This document shows, piece by piece, positions 11,007 to 21,627 of a stretch of 64,000 nt of DNA. Every line of letters starts with the position of its first letter. Positions within the stretch are counted from its first letter, which is position 1. Made by a program: the position numbers and the translations under genes. The DNA is from Polytrichum commune (taxonomy: Eukaryota > Streptophyta > Polytrichopsida > Polytrichales > Polytrichaceae): NCBI GenBank assembly GCA_950295325.1, contig OX485805.1, positions 20,201,501 to 20,265,500 of the forward strand, in the 5' to 3' direction. The notes beneath the pieces were generated by a model, which was not told the DNA's origin, did no database searches, and saw only the letters and a list, made by a program, of their open reading frames with translations.

Positions 11007-12614
11007 CACTAATGAGTTTAACGTTTCAATGCACTGGACTTTGAATATGTTTTAGGGTAACATCAATGGGGGACAACTCAAAAACTAAGACACCTTGCCC
11101 CGACCTATATTGCTTGAATTGATAGGTCATGGCAAGATGTTGATCTAAATATGTCAAATTAACACTATATGTCATAGCAATTAACCTACAATCGATTACA
11201 TAACATTATTCAGATCCATAACAATGTTTTGCGGGGCTTACCAATATTTCATGGAATATTCATGGGCATTCTCTTCATTCAAATTGGATGTGGGAAATAT
11301 TCAAGATTTATCCCTGGAATATTGCCAATCCCGCAAAAAATTGTTATGGATATGAATAATGTTATGCAATTTGATCAATTGTGTAGCCCTTATTTATATA
11401 TGTTACTTAAACAAAACATCAATCATCTACATGTACCAATTCCATGGGCCATGACATGAAACAACGTTATTATGTGTGTGTGGAAGTGCACGCGTCCACA
11501 TAAACATTATTTCAACCATGTGGCTCAATTTCACTAACCCTAGTATATTACATAAAGCCCCCATGCAAAGTAGTATTCATGTGTCAAGGCCGGCTCTTGG
11601 AAATTCAAGTGGAGTTATATTCCCAACCCACTCGCAAGTATCAATGTTCATCCCGACACTATTCACAAAAAAAAAACAATGTTCTACATAACGCTATCCA
11701 CATGAAGCATTGTTTATTCATTGAAAACATTGTTCATAGCAACACTATTCACTATCAATGTTGGCATTGTTCATTATTCACTATTCATACGGGTGTCAAT
11801 GTCTTCCCATGAAGGTAAGATACTGGAGGCCCATGTCATATGGTAATTATAGAACGGGACACAAGCATGCGGTTGAATAATGTTGTGTGTGTGTATGTAT
11901 GCATACGTATTCATTTTTTATTCGAACGCTAAGGTTGATAGTTGTAATTTGGGTGCATTTATACTCCTGACATTATTCACTAAAATCATTACTTATCTTA
12001 ACATTGTTCATTGAGGAGACTATAAACAACAACACCATTAATTGTTTCGAAGGCATTGATATCCTCAACAATTATTTATTCCGGCACCATTCATTATTTA
12101 TATTCGGGTCAAACTCTTCCCATTATATAAGACTATTCTAGTGGTGGAGACCTTTGTCAGAATTTATATACATAAAATGAACTCAATCATATACATGAGT
12201 AATGTTATGAGAATCCCCCAAGATAACATATTTCATTCTCTTGCATGGACTAAAGACAACTATTGAACACTATACACTATATGTGTCTCCAAGTAATTAT
12301 TCAAGGCCGTTAACCCTTGACTTCCCAAGCAACCTATTTTGGGTTGATAGAATATTCTTTCCTACATTAACCCGCTTCACTCATTCATCCACAATTATGA
12401 AAAAATAGTTTAAAAAAACTATGAACATCAAGTCAACATGAATATCAATCCATAAACCTATGACATGTGCAATATGGATATGATTAGAACATGTAAAAAA
12501 ATATCAAAGTGGGAAGTGGTCGTGTTTTTGTTATGTTGGGAGCTCATGTGAGGGTGTTGAAACAATGTTTGCCACTTCAATTCAGACTTTGCATTAACAT
12601 CAAAGATGTTTATT
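11007..12614. other. AT-rich intergenic DNA with degenerate short repeats
   Basis: No gene is supported. Between about 11560 and 12130 the words ACATTGTTCAT, CACTATTCA and CATTATTCAC recur irregularly, suggesting a decayed short-unit repeat. The open frames are short and A/T-biased. Confidence 0.5.
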
Positions 12615-13030
12615 GGCTTTGTCTGTAGGACAGAGACTATGCATCAACTTCTTCGTTTCAAGAGCAAATTTCCTAACCACTTTGTGTTCACACTTGGACG
12701 TTACTTGTTCTTGTTATTTTGGTCCACTTTATGTAATGTGGATGTTAACTATAGTTTATATATATATATACAAGTGCTTCCTAAAATGCATTGAAAGAAA
12801 TCTAGTTAACTATAGTTAATTTGGCAGTTCTTGATTATTTATTTTAAAAAATTCGGGTGATAAATGAGTAGCTTCAATCCTTGACCTATATTTGAGAAGA
12901 AGGTGCACAAAATCCGAGAAAGGTTTGGTATAGTGAATAGCCATGGATTGGCGTGAGCAAAGTAATCAACTACAATTGTAGTCTTTCATAGCAAAGGATA
13001 GAGCCTCACGGTTCTACCGTTTTCTTGTTT
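12615..13030 (+). mobile_element. 415-bp repeat family C, copy 1
   Basis: One of five copies (also 19228-19641, 20822-21239, 28349-28750 minus, 39167-39592). The left end reads GGCTTTGTCTGTAGGACAGA and the right end ACGGTTCTACCGTTTTCTTG. Both ends can form a short hairpin: TGTC-TGTAG-GACA at the left and ACGGT-TCT-ACCGT at the right. An internal 18-bp palindrome AGTTAACTATAGTTAACT is present or nearly present in the copies. All copies have a T-rich sequence at the left junction. No coding capacity, and the class is not established. Confidence 0.75.
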
Positions 13031-14620
13031 TTGCAAAAGTCACACCACATGTCATTTAGTGATATGATGATGATAACCTACGTTTCAAAACATTTATGGA
13101 ACTTTTTGATGATGGGCACCTTCTCCCTCCTACTATCAACAATTAGCCGAATATGGTATTTAAGTTGTTGCCAAATTTTGGGCCTAACATAGTTTACCAT
13201 AGTAGTCTTTAATGCAACAACATATTGAGGCATAAGATCAAAGCATGTGGTACCTCGGGGGGTGCACTGTACTAAACATGTACGAGTATACGTGAGTGCA
13301 CAGGAGGGGTATTGATTTGGATCTTGCCATATTACGTATACATATGGTATACATGTTATAATTTATAATTACGTACATATGTGGAAGGCCTTTAAAAAGC
13401 ATACAATAGTTGTACTTGTATGGTATTGTTACTATACTACACATCATAAGTTTTCATATTGGATGAAATTAGGATTAACTAGGATTAACGATTTTCTTTA
13501 GCAACCTTATAGGGTAGTATGAACCATGTACAAGGTGTCAAGGTAATATCGGGGAAAGAGGCAGTATTAGGGTTTTGAAATGATTCGTTCAGCTCAAGGT
13601 AACAAGGAGATTGGTTTATGTTGGTATCAAAAAGGGGCTAACAACAAGTGGACATATGATCTTACTGATCATTTGATGGTAGATTTAGAGACAATAATTG
13701 CATTGGCTACAATGACATATATTGGTGAATCAAATGTTTATGAGTTACATACATCCGGGAGATGAAAAAGTTTTCAACGACTTTGCTGATGAAAGCTAGG
13801 ATATTTTGTTATACATATTATAGGGGTTGATTATTGTTCAAAAGATTATTTGTATACTTATGTTAATGACTATATATGAATGGATGTTTTTTTGTGTATA
13901 CATATTGTCACTTGTATATTTATTGTTGCAATTGTACGTGTATTACTTCATTTCACAAAAAATAACTTGTATATAGGGGGTTTTAAGAGTATGCAGTGAA
14001 CACACGTGATTCTAGGTTTTAATGAAAGGTGCACCCCCCGAGCGTGGTACTCCTCGTGAAAGGGGCCATACGCTAATCTTGGATAAATATACCATGTATA
14101 CATTCATGGTTTCATTGTTCAATCACTAAAATGTACATTGTTTTAGTGTTTTGCCCCGCCTCTTTTTGATGGGCCAAGTGCAATATTAAGTAGACTGTGA
14201 AACACCATCCAATTGATGCCATGTAGGATTTTCACCCATTCGAATTTATGTGGTCCCTCAACCATTCAAGGTCTATTGTAAAGTGAACTTGGACCGTCTA
14301 AACCGTCTAAACTTGGACAGCTTCTCAACCCTTCACATGGTTTGTATATCATGGATCGAGGGCCCTCAAGCACTAGTGTAGAGCAACCCTTTGAAGTTGG
14401 TCTATATTGACCTTTTGATTGCTCGCGGCTTGAGCTCTTGTCCAGTATGGAAGGCATGCTATGGAATAAGGCAAGGATTGGATGAGCACTTGGACAAAAG
14501 ATTGTGAAAGGCCATTGGTTGCAATAACATCTCAACTCATTACATTGTTTAGACCAAGGGCTTGTCCAATCCATCAACCTGCCATGGCACCAACCAATGT
14601 AGCCACCTCCGCAGATAAGA
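13031..14620. other. Intergenic DNA, no gene seen
   Basis: Nothing supportable. The frames near 13580-13765 (plus) and 14266-14724 (minus) have no recognisable domain. The second overlaps the edge of a repeat array. Confidence 0.55.
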
Positions 14621-14885
14621 TGAAGAAGTTTTGGTTCTTCCCTTGGGGTGGGGGTGGGGGTGGGGGGTGGCTCCAAACTTCTCCAGTGGAGGAACTCTCT
14701 TGCTTGTTTGGTTAGGACTGCCAACTAGCTTGAAGCCGCATCTAATGAAGTGGACAACAGACACAACGTCATGATGATGTGGGAACACTTTGGACGAACA
14801 AAATATTGGTTGGGTGTCACTGTTTAGGCTTTGTCTGGGCGCTCGTGTGAGCCGGGCCTAAGAACTATTTGCATTCCTCTATATA

Positions 14886-15162
14886 CCGTAGCTCTCTATC
14901 AACTTAGAGGCTACAATTAACGTAAACACTTCCCTTAACCAACATTCCTGGCATTCAAGTTTGTATTTTATTTGTATGTCACGGTTTTGCTTTGTGTGAG
15001 AGTTATACGAAGTGATTTTTGTGAGAGACCATGCCACTTGCATTATTGTGATTTTGGGCACTTTTTGAATATTATGTTTGTTTTTTCTAGAAATGAATTT
15101 CCCATAAATTTAGGCACCTTCAAAATGAATTATTTTCTGCACAAGCTGCTAGAGAGCTATGG
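14886..15162. mobile_element. 277-bp TIR MITE in array 2
   Basis: Its ends are inverted repeats: CCGTAGCTCTCTATCAACTT at the left and CCATAGCTCTCTAGCAGCTT read inward from the right, 17 of 20 matching. TATA flanks both sides (14882-14885 and 15163-15166). The unfilled version of this site is preserved at about 16585-16615, where the array reads CTATATATACACAATGCATA. The TSD is TA or TATA; the AT-rich site prevents a choice. A TA target would make it a Tc1/mariner-type MITE. No coding capacity. Confidence 0.65.
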
Positions 15163-15482
15163 TATACTATGCATATAACCAAGTTGACATTGGTAGTGAT
15201 GATGTGGAAGCACTTTGGGCGGGGACGAAAGGTCGGCCAAGGTGTCATTGTTCACGCTTTGTCCGGGTGCTCGTGTGAGTCGGGACTAAGAACTATTTGC
15301 ATTCCTTGGGGTAATTGCCTTGGGGGAAGGGGAGGAGAGCTCCAAACTTCTCCAGGGGAGGAACGCGCGTGCTTGTTTGGTTAGGACTGCCGACAAGTTT
15401 GAAGCCGCATCCAAGGGAAGTGGACAACACAACACACACAACATCACGATGACGTGGAAGCACTTTGGGTGGGGACGAAAGG

Positions 15483-16022
15483 CACGGGTAGATCACTTAG
15501 TGCATTTTTTAAATGACGTGCGGCATAATATAGAGAGGATTAAAATCATTTGAAATAAAAATTATAAAGGAATTCCAAATAATGAAGGGTCCTTTAAATG
15601 TAGACAATCCCATTATAAGTAAGTTAGATGAACATAAAACATGGGCCAGTATTTTTTTGTAAAATTAATGTAGGGGTTGAAGATAAGGATCCTAGAAGGT
15701 ATGTTTAGTATGGTATGTAAATGGGTTTAGGACTCACGCGGATGTTTGCACCCTTCTTTGTTTCCATGCTTTCCCTCAACACTCGTCAATTACGTTAGGA
15801 AGTAGATTAGCTTTTATTACTTAAAAGGAATATAGAGTACAAAAAACTGCAGTGACTTGGACAATATAAGTAATGGAAGGGTGCAAACAAATGGGCCATT
15901 TTTGAAATTTAAGTAATTATAGGGAGGCTTTAATTCAGCCCTTGAAGATAAATAGCCCCAAAACAAAAAAAAACCCCAACCGCACGTGGTGCACAAAAAT
16001 GCCTTAGAGTGATCTACCCGTG
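15483..16022. mobile_element. 540-bp hAT-type MITE with perfect 15-bp TIRs and 8-bp TSD
   Basis: Perfect 15-bp terminal inverted repeats (CACGGGTAGATCACT at the left, its complement at the right) are flanked by perfect 8-bp direct repeats ACGAAAGG (15475-15482 and 16023-16030). Excising the insert and one ACGAAAGG restores the array-2 unit GGGGACGAAAGG-TCGGCC-like sequence. This fits hAT integration (8-bp TSD). The interior is AT-rich and non-coding. Confidence 0.85.
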
Positions 16023-16971
16023 ACGAAAGGTTGGCCAAGGTGTCACTGTTCACGCTTTGTCCGGGCGCTCGTGTGAGGCGAGCCTAAGAACTATTTGCAT
16101 TCCTTGGGGTAACTACCTTGGGGGGAGGGCTCCAAACTTCTCTAGGGGAGGAACACTCTTGCTTGTTTGGTTAGGACTGCCGACAAGTTTGAAGCCGCAT
16201 CCAAGGGAAGTGGACAACACAACACACACAACATCACGATGACGCGGAAGCACTTTGGGCGGGGACGAAAGGTCGGCCAAGGTGTCACTGTTCATGCTTT
16301 GTCCGGGCGCTCGTGTGAGCCGGGCCTAAGAACTATTGGCATTCCTTGGGGTAACTACCTTGGGGGGAGGGCTCCAAACTTCTCTAGGGGAGGAACACTC
16401 TTGCTTGTTTGGTTAGGACTGCCGACAAGTTTGAAGCTGCATCCAAGGAAGTGGACAACACAACACACACAACATCACGATGACGCGGAAGCACTTTGGG
16501 CGGGGACGAAAGGTCGGCCAAGGTGTCACTGCTCACGCTTTGTCCGGGCGCTCGTGGGAGCCGGGCCCAAGAACTATTGGCATCCCGCTCTCTCTCTATA
16601 TATACACAATGCATACAACCCAGTTGACATTGGCGGTGTTCACACTGGAGGCCGCCACGTGCTTTTTGGCTGGCGGAAAAATAAACATATCTCCCCACCA
16701 CCAGCATGCATGTATGGCCTCCGTACCACGAGGGCCTTGCCAGGGAGGAGTGTAAGCCCTGTGGGCTATTGCCAGGATTTTCAACCTGGCTGGCCTTGGG
16801 AACAGACAAAAGCTTCATTCCAAATATTAATGTGTACTTGGCCTTGTCCCTCATTTTCCCTGGGCCTGCAGGAGCCTGGGCTGCCATCTTATAAGCCAGG
16901 TACAAAAGCCTAAGCTTAAGTTAAGTAGACACTAAATAAGATGAGTGGGGGAGGGGAGGGGGGCGGGGAGT

Positions 16972-17912
16972 TGTTCAACAGGTCGGATTCCACAGTGCCA
17001 GTGTTCAAGATTGAAGGCCTCGTATAAGTTTCATCTCAAAGGGCTCTCCAGTTGAAGGGTTGGTTCAGATCAGATCCACGACGTCAATCCAAGCATATAG
17101 GAATAAAATGCAGATCTCCTATTAAACTTGTGCATGAATATTATGTGATACATGTGTTTCAGTATGATGTGAAGAAGTAAGAATCGACCATCTAACTCCA
17201 CGTGTTCAACCGCTCGGATTCCACGGTGCCAGTGTTCAAGATTGAAGCCCTCGTATGAGTTTCATCTTGAAGGGCTCTCAAGCTAAAGGGTTGGTTTAGA
17301 TCAAATCCACGACGTCAATCCAAGCATATAGGAATAAAATGCAGATCTCCTATTAAACTTGTGCATGAATATTATGTGGTACATGTTTTTAGTATGATGT
17401 GAAGAAGTAAGAATCGACCATCTGACTCCACGTGTTCAACCGCTCGGATTCCACGGTGCCAGTGTTCAAGATTGAAGCCCTCATATGAGTTTCATCTTGA
17501 AGGACTCTCAAGTTTCAGCGCTTCAATGGAAGGGTTAGTTCAGATCCACGACGTCAATCCAAGAATATAGGAATGAAATGCAAAACTCGTATTAAACTTG
17601 TGCATGCATGTTATATGGTACATGTTTTCAGTATGATGTGAAGAAGTAAGAATCAACCATCTAACTCCACTTGTTTAACAATTCGGATTTCACGGTGCCA
17701 ATGTTCAAGATTGAAGCCCTCATATGAGTTTCATCTTGAAGGGTTCTCAAGTTTCAGCCCTTCAGTTGAAAGGTTGGTTCAGATTCACGATCTCAATCCA
17801 AGAATATAGAAATGAAATACATAACTCATATTAAATTTGTGCATGGATACTATATGGCACATGTTTCCTATATGATGTGAAAAAGTAAGGATCAACCATC
17901 GAACTCCACCTC
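16972..17912 (+). repeat. Tandem array 3, four units of about 230-240 bp
   Basis: Units begin at TGTTCAAC/TGTTTAAC near 16972, 17203, 17433 and 17672. They share GGATTCCACGGTGCCAGTG, TTCAAGATTGAAGCCCTC, GACGTCAATCCAAGCATATA and GATGTGAAGAAGTAAGAATC. The first three are closer to one another than to the last. No frame is conserved. The block is unrelated in sequence to arrays 1, 2 and 4. Confidence 0.9.
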
Positions 17913-18780
17913 TTGTAGTGACAATGCCCTACGCTTGTTGGTTCTTGTGGTGGGCAGATCAAATTGAGGACTTCAAGTTACATCTTCGTTTTCGATTTGG
18001 GATTGCGTTTTGAAGGGTTGTTTTGAAAGATGTATATTTTGAAGGGCCAAATCACGTTTGAAGGGCATCAAAGACTTCAATCTTGAACACCGCACGGTGC
18101 GTTTTGCTTTAGGATCCGGGTCAAAGAAAGTTTGGTCCAAAACACCCTTTATGTGGATGGATCGACCTTTTTCAAGTCGAGATTTGGACTCAAGCTCGAT
18201 GATGGATCCCTTAAACCCAATGAGGAAGATAGTTTATCCAATTGGGACTTGGGACCGATAAGATCGGGCGGGAAAATCGTGCCGTGTTAGTGTCACTTCA
18301 TGTTTTCCATACTTTGGACTTGAATCCTAGTGGAGACTTGCAACGAGAGTCGCGGTGTTCCTTGCCATTGGCTTTCATCCATCATATAGTTTTATGGACT
18401 TTTATAACATCAAGATTTTCTCCAATCCATATTCGTAGATTTCAAACACGTGGTTAGGAACCGCAGTAGGTCCAGAAGTGTGTTCTCGACCAACAGGATC
18501 ACTCCATCTTGGAGTGTCCTTGATCGTGGATCGCAACGTGAACCTGCCCTAAGTTGAGTTAGTCTAGATCGCACAACTCAAACTCTCGAAGGAAGATAAC
18601 CACTACACTAGACATGTGATGTAGTGTGACACTAAGAACTAGTGCACCATGTTGATTAGAACGATCTACATTGATTATCTCAATTTGTGCATGTTAGTGT
18701 TTGGAATTACACAATGTAGTTGTGACTGATTGATTAGAACACAATCGGTATGGGTCAAGGATGGATAGTGCATGCCACAT
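17913..18780. other. Intergenic DNA next to array 3
   Basis: No recognisable gene. Frames at 18058-18261 and 18242-18457 are short and unmatched. Some GAAGGG words (TTTTGAAGGG) echo array 3, so this may be a decayed edge of it. Confidence 0.45.
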
Positions 18781-18785
18781 GAAAT

Positions 18786-19125
18786 GAGATGGGTAGTGTG
18801 GTTCAATTAGCAGATGGGGATGATAATCATTTCTAGTTCACTTCGAAAATGCCTCATAAAGAGCCTGCTACTTATTATATCCCCCCCCCCCCTCCCTTCC
18901 GCCCATGGTTCAATACAAATTTCATCCATGGAGAGGAGCCCGGAACTCAAAGATGCACACACTTTTTCCGTAAATTACCGGCCGTTGCGAAAGCTTACTA
19001 AACCTCCTCCCAGCAACAAAGGCCTTAATTATGAGACAGTCAGAGCCACTTGAGAGTGAATCTGATTGCGGGAGTGGATGAGAATGAGTTTGGTGAGGAA
19101 CACTCGGGGCGGATGAAAAGTGAAT
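18786..19125 (+). repeat. Direct duplication, left copy
   Basis: The block GCAGATGGGGATGATAA ... TTTCATCCATGGAGAGGA ... GAGCCACTTGA ... TGAGAATGAGTTTGGTGAG ... GCTC/CACTCGGGGCGGATGAAA recurs in the same order at 19150-20216. In the right copy it is split by a family-C repeat and by a second insert. A run of about twelve C lies near 18881-18892 here, while the right copy has a run of nine G near 20107-20115. Non-coding. Confidence 0.65.
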
Positions 19126-19227
19126 AAGATGTCGAATGTGGTTCTTAGCAGATGGGGATGATAAGCATCCCTAGTTCATGCAAACAATGCCATACAAATC
19201 ACCTCACAAAGAGACGGCGGTTTTATT

Positions 19228-19354
19228 GGCTCTGTCTGTAGGACAGAGACTATGCATCAACTTCTTCGTTTCAAGAGCAAATTTCCTAACCACTTTGTGT
19301 TCACACTTGGACGTTTCTTGTTCTTGTTATTTTTGGTCCACTTTATTTAATGTG

Positions 19355-19386
<32 letters not shown>

Positions 19387-19641
19387 GCTCCCTAAAATGC
19401 ATTGAAAGAAATCTAGTTAACTATAGTTATTTCGGCAGTTCTTAATTATTCATTTTAAAAATTTCGAGTGATGAATGAGTAGCTTCAATCCTTGACCTGC
19501 ATTTGAGAAGAAGGTGCCCAAAATCCAAGAAAGGTTTGGTATAGTGAATAACCATGGATTGGCATGAGCAAAGTGGACAACTACAATTATAGTCTTTCAT
19601 AATAAAGGACAGAGCCTCACGGTTCTACCGTTTTCTTGTTT
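19228..19641 (+). mobile_element. 415-bp repeat family C, copy 2
   Basis: Starts GGCTCTGTCTGTAGGACAGA, forming the hairpin CTCTGTC-TGTAG-GACAGAG, and ends ACGGTTCTACCG plus TTTTCTTGTTT. The (TA)n stretch of other copies is replaced here by a (CT)n run at about 19354-19383, showing microsatellite turnover inside the element. Flanking CGGCGG (left) and CCGCCG (right) occur only at this copy and are probably accidental. Confidence 0.75.
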
Positions 19642-19744
19642 CATCCGCCGACACTGCATGGTGAGAATGCAAGTTTCATCCATGGAGAGGACTCCGGAAC
19701 TCCAAGGCGCACACACACACAGCCCTCCTCTTTCGCGTCCATCA

Positions 19745-20075
19745 AGAACAATACACTTAATGTTGTATTTTGTGTCACATGGTATTTTCGTCACTACGGT
19801 ATGTCTTCTAACGACACTTCTTATAAGTTTAAGAAGTTTGCAAGTCTTGTCATTCCAGATGCAGGATATTGGAACGGATTTTGGCATACGTTTCATCCTA
19901 CCATGTATGTCATGGATAGTTGAAATTTGGATGAAACATTACTCGGTAACGGACAATCTTTGTAACATTGTAAATCCTCAATGTCCAAATTCTTATGCGA
20001 GGATGGATGACAAATACGGTTAGGGTTACATTTAGCATCAGTGACACTACACGGGGCGGTTTACAATTAGTATTG
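19745..20075 (+). repeat. Repeat family D, copy 1 (related to 52309-52885)
   Basis: Shares with 52309-52885 an opening TGTCA(C/T)ATGGTATTTT, a TAATGACACTTCTTAT-like block, and a closing TTTACATTTAG..GTGACACTACA(C/T)GGG..GTTTACAATTAGTATTGAGCAA. The order is conserved. The ends of this copy cannot be placed, but the other copy shows inverted termini. Probably a MITE. Confidence 0.55.
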
Positions 20076-20354
20076 AGCAAAGCCACAAAAGAACGCACTT
20101 ATGAGAGGGGGGGGGAGGAGCCACTTGAATACGATTGCAGGTAGTGGATGAAAATGGGGTTTGGTGAGCAGCGCTCAGAGTGGATGAAAGTGCTTTGGAG
20201 TGGATGAAAGTGCTCAGTGGGGTGTGATTATGGGGGCACCCAAGGACGCAGATTGGGGTCGCCCCATTCATCATGGCCCTTGCCTTGGAGTTTATTAGTT
20301 ACCAGCATCTCTCATTAACCCATTCTAACAATAATAGAGCCTTGTGTGTGTTAT

Positions 20355-20798
20355 TGTTGGTGGAAGGTCTACACAGCTCTTTAGTAGTTGGGGTCACTCT
20401 TATAAAGAGAAGTAGCTTACATTCACACATAAGAAAACACCATTAAGCTTACCCACCTTTTGCTTTACTAAGCTAGCTCTTCAAAGTGGTTTATTATACT
20501 TGATCAATTTATGATACTACTTATGCCATTTAAGTATTGGGTTAATTCTATTTATATCCGTTGAGACTGGCAAAGAACCACAATGACTTTAACTTAGACT
20601 TCAGCACACTCCTACAGTGGTGTTAAGGAATCAAGTTATGTACTGGTGCTTACTGTTGGAATAAATGAAGTGGCCTTGTATGCAAGTTGTTTAATGGTCT
20701 AGCCACTTAGATATGTAAAGGGGGGTTTCAGTCTTTGTAATGGGACCCTCTTGTACGTATGTATGTAGTGCTTCCTTCAATCAAAGTAAGATATCCTA
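20355..20798 (+). mobile_element. Possible solo LTR, copia-like
   Basis: A 444-bp block opens TGTTGGTGGAAGG, contains TTATAAAGAGAAG as a possible promoter box, and closes CTTGTACGTATGTATG...TTCAATCAAAGTAAGATATCCTA. That arrangement resembles the U3-R-U5 of plant copia LTRs (family knowledge). It is flanked by GTGTTAT at 20348-20354 and 20799-20805. The 7-bp repeat is longer than the usual 5-bp TSD and the block ends in TA, not CA, so the call is tentative. Confidence 0.35.
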
Positions 20799-20821
20799 GT
20801 GTTATTCGATCGGCGTTTGTT

Positions 20822-21239
20822 GGCTTTGTCTGTAGGACAGAGACTATGCATCAACTTCTTCGTTTCAAGAGCAAATTTCCTAACCACTTTGTGTTCACAC
20901 TTGGACGTTTCTTGTTCTTGTTATTCTGGGTCCACTGTATTTAATGTGGATGTTATCTATATATATATATATATATATATAACTACTCCCTAAAATGCAT
21001 TGAAAGAAATCTAGTTAACTATAGTTATTTCAGTAGTTCTTGATTATTTATTTTAAAAAATTCGGGTGATAAATGAGTAGCTTTAATCCTTGACCCGTAT
21101 TTGAGAAGAAGGTGCACAAAATCCAAGAAAGGTTTGGTATAGTGAATAGCCATGAATTGGCATGAGCAAAGTGGACAACTACAATTGTAGTCTTTCATAA
21201 TAAAGAACAAAGCCTCACGGTTCTACTGTTTTCTTGTTT
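20822..21239 (+). mobile_element. 415-bp repeat family C, copy 3
   Basis: Starts GGCTTTGTCTGTAGGACAGA and ends ACGGTTCTACTGTTTTCTTG. One base of the terminal hairpin differs from the other copies. A (TA)n tract lies at about 20950-20981. It sits a few tens of bases after the possible solo LTR. Confidence 0.75.
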
Positions 21240-21268
21240 TCGATTCTCCATCTTTTGTTCATCAAATT

Positions 21269-21625
21269 CACTCTACGTTCTATAATATCACGCTTATGGC
21301 AACCAAAGCGAACGTGATATTAAGGAGTTTTGTAGTGTTGACATGGATGCGTGAGAAAAGAGGATTAGTGTAGCACGTGACGTTAAGGAATAACACAAAG
21401 TCAACATTGCAGCAATGACTATAATAAGAATCATGATAATGTGATGTGTGCGAGCGTGTTGTTTTAAATTCTCTTGTGGTTTAGTTTAATGTCAACATCC
21501 ATGATACATGGGAGGGAAACGTGACAACAAGGCGTGGGTACATCTAAAGAACATTTGCTCCCTAGGGTTAGGGATACGAGAGAAGGAGTGGCATTAAGGA
21601 GGTTCATATTACGGAGTTTAGAGTG
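21269..21625 (-). mobile_element. TA-target MITE family F, copy 1
   Basis: Inverted relative to the copy at 40942-41422. Its right end read inward, CACTCTAAACTCCGTAATAT, nearly matches that copy's left end (CACCCTAAACTCCGTAATAT). Its left end continues through TTATGGCAACCAAAG and CGTGATATTA..GGAGTTTTGTAGTG, matching the other end of that copy. TA follows at 21626-21627; the left flank is TT, so one TSD copy may have mutated. No coding capacity. Confidence 0.6.
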
Positions 21626-21627
21626 TA

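Larger units (their letters stand above)
14640..16600 (+). repeat. Tandem array 2, 241-bp unit, with two nested insertions
   Basis: The unit runs through GACGCGGAAGCACTTTGGG, GGGGACGAAAGGTCGGCC, CTTTGTCCGGGCGCTCGTG, a CCTTGGGG..GGG stretch and TTGGTTAGGACTGCCGACAAG. GACGCGG recurs exactly 241 bp apart (16241 and 16482). Diverged or partial units lie at about 14640-14885, 15190-15480, 16023-16240, 16241-16481 and 16482-16575. Two transposons split the array (14886-15162 and 15483-16022). Long frames across units (for example 16167-16913) exist only because the unit lacks stops in one phase. I see no protein family in them. Confidence 0.85.
19137..20216 (+). repeat. Direct duplication, right copy, split by two insertions
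   Basis: Second copy of 18786-19125. It runs 19150-19227, is broken by the family-C repeat at 19228-19641, resumes at about 19655-19735 (TTTCATCCATGGAGAGGA), is broken again by a repeat at about 19745-20075, and resumes at about 20080-20216 (GAGCCACTTGAATACGATTGCAG). The layering shows the duplication is older than both insertions, or that the insertions hit only one copy. Confidence 0.6.

Noticed and set aside
16167-16913. 248-codon frame across array 2
   Set aside because: The 241-bp unit lacks stops in shifting phases; repeated peptide wording follows the DNA repeat, with no selection for protein visible.
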